NCBI GenBank assembly: GCA_011170325.1
Contig: DUEX01000042.1
Span: forward strand, 1 to 32,770
DNA length: 32,770 bases
Direction of reading: 5' to 3'
Source: Dehalococcoidia bacterium
GTDB lineage: Bacteria; Chloroflexota; Dehalococcoidia; GIF9; UBA5629
Shown here: positions 16,516-24,858 of the stretch, piece after piece
Position numbering within the stretch: the first letter of the stretch is position 1
Layout: each line of letters opens with the position of its first letter
Program-made: the position numbers and the translations under genes
The notes under the pieces: generated by a model
Told to the model about the DNA's origin: nothing
The model's database searches: none
The model's input: the letters and a program-made list of their open reading frames with translations, nothing else

Positions 16516-17537
16516 CTGGTTCGCCTCCTTCTCATCATATATATTCTGGCAAGCGATTCGGCTTCTTCCGCTCTTATCTCTCGTCCTGTATAGTAAAGGA
16601 ACACATCATTTAGCGTTGGGTGGTGGATAGATACAGAATTAACTTCCACTCCAATTTCGGTTGCAATTTTAATTAATTTGGGTATGAGTTTCTCAGCATC
16701 TTGTACAGTTAGCCGCAAGGCATCTTTTGAGAAGTCTACGTGGGGGGCGAGTTCAAGTTCGGTCAGTCTAGTGGCTAACTCTGCTGGTTTGGCTGTGGTG
16801 ATGGATATTATATCGCCTTTTAGAGCACTCTTCAGGTTTGTTGGAGTATCCACTATCTTTACTTCGCCGTAGTCGATAATGGCAACCCTGTTGCACAGCC
16901 TTTCAGCCTCTTCCATGTAGTGTGTGGTTAAGATAATGGTAATTTTCAGCCTGCGAGCCAGTTCCTCAATGTATGTCCATATGTGTTCTCTAGTTTGAGG
17001 GTCGAGTCCAAGTGTTGGCTCATCGAGGAAAAGAACTCTCGGATTGTGAAGCAAACCTCTGGCTAGTTCTAATCTCCTTCTCATTCCGCTGGAGTAGGTT
17101 CTCATGAGCGAATCTGCTCTATCTTCTAATCCCACCAGATTTAGAACTTCTCCTATACGCTGTTTAGTTAGGTCTGCTGGCATATCATAAAGGCAGGCAT
17201 GAAGCTGTAGATTTTCTCTGCCAGTGAGGCGGTCGTCGATGCTTGGGTCCTGGAAAACGATGCCGATGTTCCTTCTAACATCGGCTGGCTGTCTCAATAT
17301 ATCAAAGCCATTTACAGTGGCGCTGCCTGAAGAAGGGTTGATTATGGTGCACAGCATAGAAATTATCGTTGTTTTGCCGGCACCGTTTGGACCGAGTAGC
17401 CCGAATACCTCGCCGTAACCTATCTTAAGGTTTAGTTTATTTACAGCGATGAGGTTGCCATATCGTTTGGTTAAATCTTTAGTGTCAATGGCAAATTTTG
17501 CTTCCATTGTGCCTACCGTGAACTTTTCAATTTGCAT
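16512..17537 (-). CDS. ABC transporter ATP-binding protein (DrrA-like)
   Basis: A 341-residue ATPase of the ABC-2 exporter encoded with the following permease. It has Walker A GPNGAGKTT, Q-loop VFQDPSIDDRLTGRENL, signature YSSGMRRRLELARGL, Walker B VLFLDEPTLGLDPQTR and the switch histidine in ILTTHYMEEAERL. A C-terminal domain of about 100 residues (HPTLNDVFLYYTGRE) is typical of DrrA/NodI types. The start at 17537 has GAGG about 7 nt upstream; Met11 is an alternative. The same frame stays open about 80 nt further upstream without a start codon and there encodes a zinc-ribbon-like CPDCRNEIGSTSRYF, possibly a decayed end of another gene. Confidence 0.93.
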   Translation of the reverse strand: MQIEKFTVGTMEAKFAIDTKDLTKRYGNLIAVNKLNLKIGYGEVFGLLGPNGAGKTTIISMLCTIINPSSGSATVNGFDILRQPADVRRNIGIVFQDPSIDDRLTGRENLQLHACLYDMPADLTKQRIGEVLNLVGLEDRADSLMRTYSSGMRRRLELARGLLHNPRVLFLDEPTLGLDPQTREHIWTYIEELARRLKITIILTTHYMEEAERLCNRVAIIDYGEVKIVDTPTNLKSALKGDIISITTAKPAELATRLTELELAPHVDFSKDALRLTVQDAEKLIPKLIKIATEIGVEVNSVSIHHPTLNDVFLYYTGREIRAEEAESLARIYMMRRRRTR

Positions 17538-17621
17538 GAAATACCTCGAGGTTGATCCTATCTCATTTCTGCAGTCGGGGCACGACTTTGGTGGTAGAAG
17601 AGGGCGGTATAGAAAGCCTTT

Positions 17622-17650
17622 TTGTTATCAGAATTGTGATTGGCTGTCAA
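17622..17650 (-). promoter_or_regulatory. Candidate promoter of the ABC exporter genes
   Basis: On the minus strand a perfect TTGACA (17645-17650), 17-bp spacer and a poor -10 TAACAA (17622-17627) lie about 85 nt before the ATPase start. The -35 is convincing; the -10 is not. Confidence 0.4.
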
Positions 17651-17696
17651 CTGAGTTTTTTGGTTCCATTTTTAGCAGAGCTGTGTTTTTTAGGTC

Positions 17697-18938
17697 TTAG
17701 TCTACTCCTGGGGTAGGGAAGCGATGGCACAGGGAGGCTACCTGCTCAGTTGCTTCTTTTTCGGTCTTTTTGTCGCCGATGTGGGAAAGTACTTTGGTGA
17801 TGAGAGAGGCGATTTGTTTCATTTCCTGAGTGCCAAAGCCTCTGGTGGTGACGGCCGGCGTGCCCAATCTGAAGCCGCTAGCAACTTGTGGTGGTTTGGG
17901 GTCAAAGGGGATGGCATTCCTGTTTACTAAGATGCCAGCGGCTTCAAGAGCTGCCTGGGCAGTTTTACCGGTTATTCCAGTTGGGGTAAGGTCAACAAGG
18001 ATAAGATGGTTATCGGTGCCTCCGGAGATCAGGCGCAAACCATGCTGCTGAAGTTCAGCGGCAAGAACTGCAGCATTTTCTATGACTGCCTTTTGGTAGC
18101 TGGTGAACTCTGGCTGCATGGCTTCAAAGAAGGTAATTGCTTTGGCAGCAATGGCGTGCATCAGCGGCCCCCCTTGCATTATAGGGAAAACGGCGGAATC
18201 GATTTTTGAAGCCAACTCTTGTTTACATAAGATAAAGCCACTGCGCGGACCGCGTAAGGTCTTATGAGTGGACGAGGTGACTACCTCAGCGTGAGGAACT
18301 GGGGAAGGATGCAAATTGGTAGCTACTAATCCAGCTACATGAGCCATATCTGCTATAAGTTGGGCACCTGTGACGTCGGCAATGCGGTGGAAGCGCTCAA
18401 AATCTATGATTCGAGGGTAAGCGCTGGCTCCAGCGATAATTAGCTTCGGCTTGTGCTTTAGAGCCAGCTTTTCTATGTCATCGTAATCAAGCCTTTCAGT
18501 TTCCTGGTCAACTCCGTAGGGGATAAATCTATACCATCTGCCTGAGAAATTGACCTGAGCTCCATGAGTAAGATGTCCACCATGGCTTAAGCTCATCCCC
18601 ATAGCGGTATCACCAGGCTCAAGCAAGGCGAAATAGGCTGCCATGTTGGCTTGACTACCACTGTGTGGCTGGACATTGGCATGCTCAGTATTGAAGAGCT
18701 TTTTAGCTCGCTGGATAGCTAGGCTTTCAATAGCATCCATATTGGGGCAACCAGCGTAGTAGCGATGCTCTGGATAGCCTTCAGCATACTTATTAGTTAG
18801 AATAGAGCCTTGAGCTTGAAGCACCGCCCGGCTAGCGTAATTTTCGGCGGCAATAAGGTTTATGGTTTCCCTCTGCCGCCTGATTTCCAGCTCTAAAATT
18901 TTGGCAATTTCAGCGTCTTGTCGGCTTTCGTTAGTCAA
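17697..18938 (-). CDS. glyA: Serine hydroxymethyltransferase
   Basis: PLP enzyme that interconverts serine and glycine and loads one-carbon units onto tetrahydrofolate. The 413 residues match the bacterial family. Visible are [27 protein letters not shown], the cofactor-stacking [18 protein letters not shown], and [14 protein letters not shown], which holds the Schiff-base lysine. The C-terminal domain has the [13 protein letters not shown] strand. The start is TTG 18938, supported by GGAG 8 nt upstream; the nearby ATG is out of frame. A good promoter (TTGACC, 18 bp, TATTAT) lies just upstream. It appears to be transcribed alone, since the ABC exporter genes have their own candidate promoter in the 159-nt gap. 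Confidence 0.96.
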   Translation of the reverse strand: MTNESRQDAEIAKILELEIRRQRETINLIAAENYASRAVLQAQGSILTNKYAEGYPEHRYYAGCPNMDAIESLAIQRAKKLFNTEHANVQPHSGSQANMAAYFALLEPGDTAMGMSLSHGGHLTHGAQVNFSGRWYRFIPYGVDQETERLDYDDIEKLALKHKPKLIIAGASAYPRIIDFERFHRIADVTGAQLIADMAHVAGLVATNLHPSPVPHAEVVTSSTHKTLRGPRSGFILCKQELASKIDSAVFPIMQGGPLMHAIAAKAITFFEAMQPEFTSYQKAVIENAAVLAAELQQHGLRLISGGTDNHLILVDLTPTGITGKTAQAALEAAGILVNRNAIPFDPKPPQVASGFRLGTPAVTTRGFGTQEMKQIASLITKVLSHIGDKKTEKEATEQVASLCHRFPTPGVD

Positions 18939-18965
18939 TCATGTATCTCCGGGGGTATTTAGAGC

Positions 18966-18995
18966 ATAATACCATTGCTCTTGGAGCCAGGTCAA
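18966..18995 (-). promoter_or_regulatory. Sigma-A promoter of glyA
   Basis: On the minus strand TTGACC (18990-18995), an 18-bp spacer and TATTAT (18966-18971) lie about 28 nt before the TTG start. Confidence 0.6.
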
Positions 18996-19035
18996 CATTT
19001 GTGAGATGATGCTTTGTTTGACAAGGGGCGATATC

Positions 19036-19064
19036 TTGCCGAAATTACCTAGTCTGTATATACT
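19036..19064 (+). promoter_or_regulatory. Sigma-A promoter of the short lipoprotein gene
   Basis: TTGCCG (19036-19041), a 17-bp spacer and TATACT (19059-19064) lie 32 nt before GTG 19097. The -10 is identical to that of the paralogous gene downstream. Confidence 0.6.
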
Positions 19065-19096
19065 TTTATTCGGTTTGTTTGAAGAAGGAAGCGATA

Positions 19097-19501
19097 GTGA
19101 AGTCAGGTATTTGTAGAGCGGGATTGGGCGTAGTTTTAGTTATATTGGCTGTATTAGCTATGCTGAGTAGCGCTTGTGGCTCATCGCTGGAGTCAGAAGG
19201 TAATCAGTCGCCAATAATCTCAGGCCTCGAAGCCAATTATATGTATGTTTACCCGTTGGGTGCCTCTGAGATTCGATGTATTGCTTCAGACCCGGATGGT
19301 GACCAGGTGAGTTTTAAATGGTCGACCACTGGTGGCAGCTTTGATGGTGTTGGACCTGTCGTTGTCTGGGAGTCCCCGAATAGTTATGGGGACTATCATA
19401 TTATGGTTATTGTTAAAGATGGCAAAGGTGGTAGTGCTCAAGCTACTTTGACCCTCAGTGTGGTAACTAGACCAAGTTGGAAAGGCTGTTGTGGTCGATA
19501 G
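19097..19501 (+). CDS. Short Ig/PKD-domain lipoprotein (paralogue of next gene)
   Basis: From GTG 19097 (AAGGAAG 5 nt upstream; the track uses TTG 19079) this is a 134-residue lipoprotein with lipobox LSSAC at Cys27. After a short linker it has one PKD/cadherin-like beta-sandwich: an ASDPDGDQVSFKWSTTGG calcium-type loop, a W-containing core and a KDGKGGSAQATLTLSV last strand. The domain is strongly similar to the first domain of the next gene. It then stops after an unrelated VTRPSWKGCCGR tail, where the paralogue continues into a second domain. It may therefore be a truncated duplicate that still has its own promoter and ribosome binding site. Function is unknown; surface adhesion or binding is the usual role for such domains. 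Confidence 0.8.
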   Translation: MKSGICRAGLGVVLVILAVLAMLSSACGSSLESEGNQSPIISGLEANYMYVYPLGASEIRCIASDPDGDQVSFKWSTTGGSFDGVGPVVVWESPNSYGDYHIMVIVKDGKGGSAQATLTLSVVTRPSWKGCCGR

Positions 19502-19550
19502 TAGCAGAGGCAACCGGACTACGGTTAGTGTATTGGGTCATCCATTTAGA

Positions 19551-19579
19551 TTGTCAAGATGGCTGAGTTTATTTATACT
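19551..19579 (+). promoter_or_regulatory. Sigma-A promoter of the large lipoprotein gene
   Basis: TTGTCA (19551-19556), a 17-bp spacer and TATACT (19574-19579) lie 29 nt before ATG 19609, so this gene does not depend on read-through from its paralogue. Confidence 0.65.
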
Positions 19580-19608
19580 TGACTCAATAATCTACAAAGG
19601 AGATGGCG

Positions 19609-20778
19609 ATGAAATCATCCGTTTTCAAAAAGAAATTGGGCATAGTTTTACTTATGCTGGCCATAATAACTATGCTGGGCAGTGCCTGTGGTCCGGGCCA
19701 AGCACCACCTGCAGCACCGTCACCGCCGGGGCAGGGGGGTAATCAGCCACCGACAATCTCAAGCCTGACGGCAACGCATACTCAGGTTTATCCTTCAGGT
19801 AACACTGAAATCCGATGCGTTGCCTCAGACCCAGATGGTGATAAGGTTAACTTTAAGTGGTCATGTACTGGTGGCAGCTTCACTGGTGTTGGAGAAATCG
19901 TTACCTGGAAGGCCTCGGAGAATTACGGCTCTTATGACGTCACAGTTACTGTGGAAGATGGCAAGGGTGGTACCACGCAGGCCACTTTGACCTTGAGCGT
20001 GGTGGCTAACCAGAATCCGCAGATTTCCAGTCTGGTTGCCGACCCATCTACAGCCCTGCCTAAGGGCAGTTCGACAATTACCTGCGTTGCCACTGACCCC
20101 GACGGGGATGAGGTTAGATATAGCTGGTCAGCTAGCGAGGGCAATGTAACCGGTGTAGGCAACAAGGTTACTTGGGTGGCGCCGAATAAAGATGGAACTT
20201 TTGACATTACAGTCCTCGTCAGCGACGGCAAGGGCGGCGAGACTACAGGGTATGTCTCGGTTACTGTGTCTGCAGCTAGAAAAACGGTGACTATCCCTGT
20301 GGTTCAAGAGGAAACTGGCACGGTATCTTCCGATGGAGATAGGGATACTTCCAAGACTATGGCCGGAGATGATGATAAAAATGTTGGCTACCGTGCTTTT
20401 TGGAGCTTTGACATTTGGAGTTTGGTAGGCACTGAGATACAAGACGCCAAGCTGGCTTTCACTACCAAGAGTAAAGCTGGTGACCCCTTCCCGAGCACCA
20501 CAGGACTTAGCGGGTTACGGTTGTGGAAAGTTAACTATGGTCGGGGAGGCTTGCCTGAGTTTGGTATAACTGGCGGTAAGATGGACAGTGTAGCTGCGGT
20601 TGTGACTAAACTACCCACTGTGATAGATGTAACTCCGGAGATAACCCATTTTGTCAAGGCAAGCAGCGATCGTTTTCAGGTAGAAGCTCTGTTTATGAAG
20701 ATAACTAATGGCAACGGTGTTGCTGAGTGGATTGAGTGGTCAGAAGTTACTCTCGAAGTTACTTATTCAGAGAGATAA
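19609..20778 (+). CDS. Lipoprotein with two Ig/PKD-type domains and a C-terminal beta domain
   Basis: A 389-residue predicted lipoprotein. ATG 19609 is preferred over 19603 because AAAGGAG then sits 6 nt away. The lipobox LGSAC is at Cys27, followed by a Pro-rich linker. Domain 1 (about 48-130) and domain 2 (about 131-223) are PKD/cadherin-like repeats sharing ASDPDGD or ATDPDGD, a central FKWS or YSWS, and EDGKGG or SDGKGG before the last strand. The C-terminal 165 residues form a different, probably beta-rich domain (YRAFWSFDIWSLVGTEIQDAKLAF) reminiscent of DNRLRE-type cell-surface domains; that link is tentative. Anchoring would be at the outer face of the membrane. Ligand unknown. Confidence 0.88.
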   Translation: MKSSVFKKKLGIVLLMLAIITMLGSACGPGQAPPAAPSPPGQGGNQPPTISSLTATHTQVYPSGNTEIRCVASDPDGDKVNFKWSCTGGSFTGVGEIVTWKASENYGSYDVTVTVEDGKGGTTQATLTLSVVANQNPQISSLVADPSTALPKGSSTITCVATDPDGDEVRYSWSASEGNVTGVGNKVTWVAPNKDGTFDITVLVSDGKGGETTGYVSVTVSAARKTVTIPVVQEETGTVSSDGDRDTSKTMAGDDDKNVGYRAFWSFDIWSLVGTEIQDAKLAFTTKSKAGDPFPSTTGLSGLRLWKVNYGRGGLPEFGITGGKMDSVAAVVTKLPTVIDVTPEITHFVKASSDRFQVEALFMKITNGNGVAEWIEWSEVTLEVTYSER

Positions 20779-20794
20779 CACTTGCTGATTTTTT

Positions 20795-20848
20795 GAGGGC
20801 TAAATTATATAAGGCAGCCTTAAGGCTGCCTTATATAATTTAGCCCTC
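20795..20848. repeat. Exact 54-bp palindrome between lipoprotein gene and hrcA
   Basis: Two 27-nt arms beginning GAGGGCTAAATTATATAAGG are perfect reverse complements with no unpaired centre. It begins 16 nt after the lipoprotein stop and ends 5 nt before the hrcA -35 box. A run of six T lies on its left side and there is no T-run on its right, so on the plus strand it is not a textbook intrinsic terminator. It would act as a very stable hairpin in RNA, a terminator or stability element, or a cruciform in DNA. Confidence 0.85.
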
Positions 20849-20853
20849 CGACT

Positions 20854-20882
20854 TTGACATATTATTGCCATGGTGGTAAATT
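20854..20882 (+). promoter_or_regulatory. Sigma-A promoter of hrcA-grpE-dnaK
   Basis: A perfect TTGACA (20854-20859), 17-bp spacer and TAAATT (20877-20882) immediately precede the CIRCE element, placing the likely transcription start at or near the operator's left arm. Confidence 0.65.
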
Positions 20883-20891
20883 ATTATTGAG

Positions 20892-20918
20892 TTAGCAGTC
20901 TTAGACGGAGAGTGCTAA
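20892..20918. promoter_or_regulatory. CIRCE operator (HrcA binding site)
   Basis: TTAGCAGTC, 9 nt, GAGTGCTAA. The consensus is TTAGCACTC-N9-GAGTGCTAA, so the right arm is perfect and the left arm has one change. It sits just after the promoter and its right arm overlaps the GGAG ribosome binding site of hrcA, whose ATG begins 2 nt later. HrcA would repress its own operon here, and repression is relieved on heat shock when GroEL is titrated. Confidence 0.92.
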
Positions 20919-20920
20919 AG

Positions 20921-21952
20921 ATGAGTGTAGGTTTAATTGCAAGAAGAGAGGCCATCCTTAAGATAATAGTTGGCGAGTATATTGCCACGGCAGTGCCTGT
21001 AGCCTCGGAGACTATTTTCCGTAGTTATCGGCTGGGGGTGAGTCCAGCGACTATTCGTAATGACATGGCATATTTGGAAGAGGAAGGCTATATTACCCGG
21101 CCTTATACATCGGCTGGCAGTGTACCTCTGGATAAAGGTTACCGCTATTATGTAGAGTCGTTAGCTGGGGATATCAAGCTTTCTGTGGATGAGCAGCATC
21201 ATATTCGCAATCTTTTTTATGAGGTGGAGGAGGAGTTTGAGAGATGGCTGAAGCTGGGGGCAGTTCTTGTGTCACGCATAGTTAGGAACGCAGCTTTGGT
21301 TACTTTTCCTAAGGCAAGCCAATGCCGATTCAAGCACTTGGAGCTGGTATCCGTACATGAATTCCTGACTCTGCTGGTCTTGGTACTGAGTGAAGCTATA
21401 CTCAAGCGGCAGCTTTTGTCTTTCGACGAGCCGGTAACTCAGGAGCAGTTAACCGGTCTGGCTAGTAAATTAAATGTTATTTATTCAGGGTTGACTGGCT
21501 CAGAGATTTCAGCTAGGAAGCTGGAGCTTTCCGCTGAAGAGGAGCGGGTGACTGAGGCTGTGGTGGACATAATGGCTGCTGAAGATGAGATGGAATACGA
21601 TGAACCTTATCTTGAAGGGTTACGTTTGATGCTGGGTCAGCCTGAGTTTGTTGAAAAGGACAGGATGTTGGGTATTATGGAGCTAATGGAGGCAAAAGAT
21701 TGGCTTAGACCTGTGCTTTTCCAGCGGTCAGGTGGGGAGGGAGTTCAGGTGGTGATCGGTGAAGAGAACCAGGACGAGGCACTGCGGGATTTAAGCTTGG
21801 TTTTCAGTCGCTATGGTATTCCTCACAAAGTTGGTGGCACTATTGTGGTGATTGGTCCAACTCGAATGGATTACCGCCGGGCTATTTCCGCGGTGGGCTG
21901 TGTGTCAGAAGTGTTAAGCGATTTGGTATCTGGAGTTTGCCGCGGCGATTAG
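20921..21952 (+). CDS. hrcA: Heat-inducible transcription repressor HrcA
   Basis: Repressor of chaperone operons through CIRCE. ATG 20921 is preferred to the track's GTG 20912, which lies inside CIRCE; GGAG is then 10 nt upstream. The 343 residues are of family length. The N-terminal winged helix reads IARREAILKIIVGEYIATAVPVAS, then LGVSPATIRNDMAYLEEEGYITRPYTSAGSVP, the most typical HrcA segment. A GAF-like dimerisation and inserted domain follow, closing with GTIVVIGPTRMDYRRAISAV. First gene of the hrcA-grpE-dnaK operon and autoregulated by the operator before it. Confidence 0.96.
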   Translation: MSVGLIARREAILKIIVGEYIATAVPVASETIFRSYRLGVSPATIRNDMAYLEEEGYITRPYTSAGSVPLDKGYRYYVESLAGDIKLSVDEQHHIRNLFYEVEEEFERWLKLGAVLVSRIVRNAALVTFPKASQCRFKHLELVSVHEFLTLLVLVLSEAILKRQLLSFDEPVTQEQLTGLASKLNVIYSGLTGSEISARKLELSAEEERVTEAVVDIMAAEDEMEYDEPYLEGLRLMLGQPEFVEKDRMLGIMELMEAKDWLRPVLFQRSGGEGVQVVIGEENQDEALRDLSLVFSRYGIPHKVGGTIVVIGPTRMDYRRAISAVGCVSEVLSDLVSGVCRGD

Positions 21953-21976
21953 AATTGCTGGATAAGGGGGTTTAGA

Positions 21977-22534
21977 TTGACTGAAGAAGACAAAGTGGTA
22001 TCTGAGAACGAAGTGTCTGAAATAGCTGGGGCTGAGGAGGTGAATGTTGAGGGCTTGAAGCAGACTTTAGCTGAGGAGAAGGCAAAAGCTGAGAAATATC
22101 TAACTAACTGGCAGAGAGCTGAGGCTGACTTCAGCAATTATAAGAAGCGTGCTGAGCAGGAAAAGAGTGAGCTGGCCGATTTTGCTAATGCTATGCCCAT
22201 TCTTAATCTATTACCAGTGTTAGATGATTTGGAGCGGGCTTTTGTCTCGTTGTCTCCAAAGTTGGCGGGGCTTACTTGGGTTGATGGTATCAGGCTCATT
22301 CATCGCAAGCTTCAGGCGGTTCTGGAAGCACAAGGACTGGCTGAAATCAAGGCTGTAGGTCAGCCCTTTGACCCTAGCCTTCATGAGGCGGTGATGTATC
22401 AGGAGGGAGAGGAAGGGATCGTCATTGATGAGGTTCAGAAGGGATATAAATTGAAAGATAGGGTGCTTCGGCCAAGTCTGGTGGTGGTGGGCAAAGGCAA
22501 AGAGGGGAAGGCTGAGGAAGCAACCGAGACATAG
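21977..22534 (+). CDS. grpE: Nucleotide exchange factor GrpE
   Basis: Cochaperone that releases ADP from DnaK. The 185 residues begin at TTG 21977 after a GGGGG ribosome binding site. The acidic N-terminus leads to a long coiled coil (LAEEKAKAEKYLTNWQRAEADFSNYKKRAEQEKSE), then the beta domain with LEAQGLAEIKAVGQPFDPSLHEAV and VLRPSLVVVGKG. It lies 24 nt after hrcA and 28 nt before dnaK, within the CIRCE-controlled operon. Confidence 0.95.
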   Translation: MTEEDKVVSENEVSEIAGAEEVNVEGLKQTLAEEKAKAEKYLTNWQRAEADFSNYKKRAEQEKSELADFANAMPILNLLPVLDDLERAFVSLSPKLAGLTWVDGIRLIHRKLQAVLEAQGLAEIKAVGQPFDPSLHEAVMYQEGEEGIVIDEVQKGYKLKDRVLRPSLVVVGKGKEGKAEEATET

Positions 22535-22562
22535 TGAGAGATTTATTTAGGAGGAGAAGAAC

Positions 22563-24473
22563 ATGGGCAGAACAGTAGGGATTGATTTGGGGACTACATT
22601 CAGTCTGGTGGCGGTTATTGAAGGAGGTGAGCCGACAATTATCCCAAATGTTGAGGGCGAAAGGCTTACTCCCTCAGTAGTAGCCATTGATAAGAAGGGT
22701 GAACGTCTAGTTGGGTTATTGGCAAAACGTCAAGCGGTTACCAATCCGGAGAATACTATTTTCAGCATCAAGCGGCTAATGGGACGCAAGTTCAAGGACT
22801 CTGAAGTCCAGTATGATATAAAGCGGTTGCCCTATAAGATAGTCGAGGCAGCCAATGGCGATGCCAAAGTGGTGATGGGGGGTAAGGAATACACTCCACC
22901 GGAAATCTCGGCTATGATTTTGCAGAAGCTGAAAATTGATGCTGAAGCTTACCTTGGTGATAAAGTTACTGATGCTGTGATTACAGTGCCGGCTTATTTC
23001 AATGACAGCCAGCGACAGGCGACAAAGGATGCTGGAACTATCGCCGGAATGAACGTACTGCGCATCATCAATGAGCCCACAGCCTCATCTTTGGCTTATG
23101 GACTGGATAGAAAACAAGAGGAAACTATTGCTGTTTACGATCTTGGTGGTGGTACCTTTGACATTTCCATTCTTGAGCTTGGCGAAGGCACTTTTCAGGT
23201 CAAGTCGACTAGCGGTGACACTCATCTTGGCGGTGATGACATTGACCAGAGAATCATGGACTGGCTATGTGATGAGTTCAAGAAGGAAGCGGGCATAGAT
23301 TTGAAGCAAGACAAAATGGCGTTGCAGCGGCTAAAGGACGCTGCTGAGAAAGCGAAGCGCGAGTTATCTACAGTAGCTCAGACAGAGGTAAACTTACCTT
23401 TCATTACGGCTGATGCTTCCGGTCCCAAGCACCTGAATATAACTCTGCCCCGGGCTAAGCTGGAGCAAATGTCGATTGACTTGCTGGAAAAGAGCATAGA
23501 ACCTTGCCGTCAGGCTCTAACTGATGCCGGTCTTACTGCGGCCCAAATCAGTGATGTTATTCTGGTTGGCGGTCAAACCAGAATGCCCAAAGTTCAGGAT
23601 ACAGTGCGCCAGTTCTTTGGTAGAGAGCCGATTAAAGGTATCAATCCAGATGAGGCCGTAGCTTTAGGGGCAGCTATTCAGGCTGGTGTGCTCAAAGGAG
23701 ACGTAAGGGAGGTGCTCCTGCTTGATGTTACGCCGCTTACTTTAGGCATAGAGACTCTTGGTGCAGTAGCTACGCCACTCATCCCGCGTAATACTACTAT
23801 TCCGACTTCAAAGAGCCAAATTTTCAGCACGGCGGCTGATAACCAGCCCAGCGTAGAAATCCATGTGCTTCAGGGAGAGCGTTCGATGGCGGCTGATAAT
23901 CGGACTTTGGGGCGTTTTATGCTTGACGGCATTTTGCCAGCGCCGAGAGGTGTACCCCAAATTGAAGTTACCTTTGATATTGATGCCAATGGCATTTTGA
24001 ATGTTCGGGCCCAAGACAAAGGCACGGGGAAGGAGCAGAAGATCACTATCACTGCTTCTAGCGGTCTGAGCAAGGATGAGGTGGAGAAGATGGCGGGGGA
24101 TGCTGAAGCCCATGCTGCTGAGGATGCTAAAAAGAAAGAAGAGGTGGAAACTCGCAACATGGCTGATACCTTGGTCTATACCGCTGAACGAACCCTGCGT
24201 GAACAAGGGGACAAGATTCCTGCTGACTTGAAGCAGGAGGTAGATGGCAAGATAGCAGCGGTGCGTTCAGCTCTTCAGGGCACGGATATAAATTATGTTC
24301 AGAGCACTGTGCGAGAGCTGTCTGAAGTGATGCAAAAAATCGGTGCTGCAGTTTATCAGCAGGCTGCGCCGCCACCGCCCGGTGGCGAAACTCCCTCAGG
24401 TGATGAGGGTGCCGGTGGTGAAGGCCCTGGTGGCGAAGAGGGTACTGTAGAGGGCGAGTTCAGAGAAGTGTAG
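22563..24473 (+). CDS. dnaK: Chaperone DnaK (Hsp70)
   Basis: ATP-driven cytoplasmic chaperone, 636 residues. The ATPase domain opens with [14 protein letters not shown] and has [34 protein letters not shown] and [12 protein letters not shown]. The linker [17 protein letters not shown] leads to the substrate-binding domain ([21 protein letters not shown]) and helical lid. The tail is Pro/Gly/Glu-rich and ends EGEFREV, where bacterial DnaK usually ends in an EEVD-like acidic segment. The ribosome binding site is AGGAGGAG. It is the last gene of the operon: a hairpin terminator follows and no dnaJ is present before unrelated genes begin. Confidence 0.98.
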   Translation: MGRTVGIDLGTTFSLVAVIEGGEPTIIPNVEGERLTPSVVAIDKKGERLVGLLAKRQAVTNPENTIFSIKRLMGRKFKDSEVQYDIKRLPYKIVEAANGDAKVVMGGKEYTPPEISAMILQKLKIDAEAYLGDKVTDAVITVPAYFNDSQRQATKDAGTIAGMNVLRIINEPTASSLAYGLDRKQEETIAVYDLGGGTFDISILELGEGTFQVKSTSGDTHLGGDDIDQRIMDWLCDEFKKEAGIDLKQDKMALQRLKDAAEKAKRELSTVAQTEVNLPFITADASGPKHLNITLPRAKLEQMSIDLLEKSIEPCRQALTDAGLTAAQISDVILVGGQTRMPKVQDTVRQFFGREPIKGINPDEAVALGAAIQAGVLKGDVREVLLLDVTPLTLGIETLGAVATPLIPRNTTIPTSKSQIFSTAADNQPSVEIHVLQGERSMAADNRTLGRFMLDGILPAPRGVPQIEVTFDIDANGILNVRAQDKGTGKEQKITITASSGLSKDEVEKMAGDAEAHAAEDAKKKEEVETRNMADTLVYTAERTLREQGDKIPADLKQEVDGKIAAVRSALQGTDINYVQSTVRELSEVMQKIGAAVYQQAAPPPPGGETPSGDEGAGGEGPGGEEGTVEGEFREV

Positions 24474-24507
24474 GATAGCCGTATCCCTTATATATTTGTA
24501 ATCGAAC

Positions 24508-24540
24508 CGGCGGATGTTGTCATCAGTAGACAACCCGCCG
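24508..24540 (+). terminator. Hairpin terminator after dnaK
   Basis: CGGCGG plus GTTGTC pair with GACAAC plus CCGCCG around a 7-nt loop, with a 2-nt bulge (AT) in the left arm. It lies 35 nt after the dnaK stop and is followed by a T-rich but interrupted sequence (CTTCCATTCTT). Confidence 0.7.
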
Positions 24541-24609
24541 CTTCCATTCTTAACATGTGTGCAAACATATCTGGAAATAATACCTTACATAAGGTTTTGG
24601 GTGAGCGAC

Positions 24610-24773
24610 AATCCGTGAATACAGGGTCAAGAGGCTCACATTCGGGATGAATCCGCGAATTTAGGTGTCATTGCGGGGAGCAGGGGCAACGAAGCAATCT
24701 CGGAGGAAGGATATAACCATGGATTGTTTCGCTCCGCTCGCAATGATGAAGGAAGGACTTGCACTCACGGATT
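24610..24773. repeat. Degraded palindromic repeat element (MITE-like)
   Basis: The ends AATCCGTGA and TCACGGATT are exact 9-bp inverted repeats. Inside, GTCATTGCGGGGAGC and GAAGCAATCTC face GATTGTTTCGCTCCGCTCGCAATGA, an imperfect larger inverted repeat. A near copy of the end motif, AATCCGCGA, occurs internally. The CATTGCGAGG..CGAAGCAATC pattern is a dispersed intergenic repeat I know from Dehalococcoidia and some other environmental genomes. No ORF is inside. With the dnaK terminator it accounts for most of the 385-nt gap between dnaK and the first small membrane gene. Confidence 0.6.
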
Positions 24774-24791
24774 AAGAATGAACAATAGGTA

Positions 24792-24821
24792 TTGACAGCA
24801 TATTTTAAGAACCAGTAGTAT
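24792..24821 (+). promoter_or_regulatory. Promoter of the small membrane protein genes
   Basis: A perfect TTGACA (24792-24797), an 18-bp spacer and TAGTAT (24816-24821) lie 37 nt before ATG 24859. Confidence 0.55.
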
Positions 24822-24858
24822 AGTACAAATTTTTGCACAGAGGGAGGATGTGTTTGAT

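Noticed and set aside
23808-24375. Minus-strand ORFs opposite dnaK
   Set aside because: Antisense shadows of a highly conserved gene.
24541-24858. A tRNA or structured RNA gene in the dnaK downstream gap
   Set aside because: No cloverleaf or known RNA core could be found; the symmetry belongs to the palindromic repeat.
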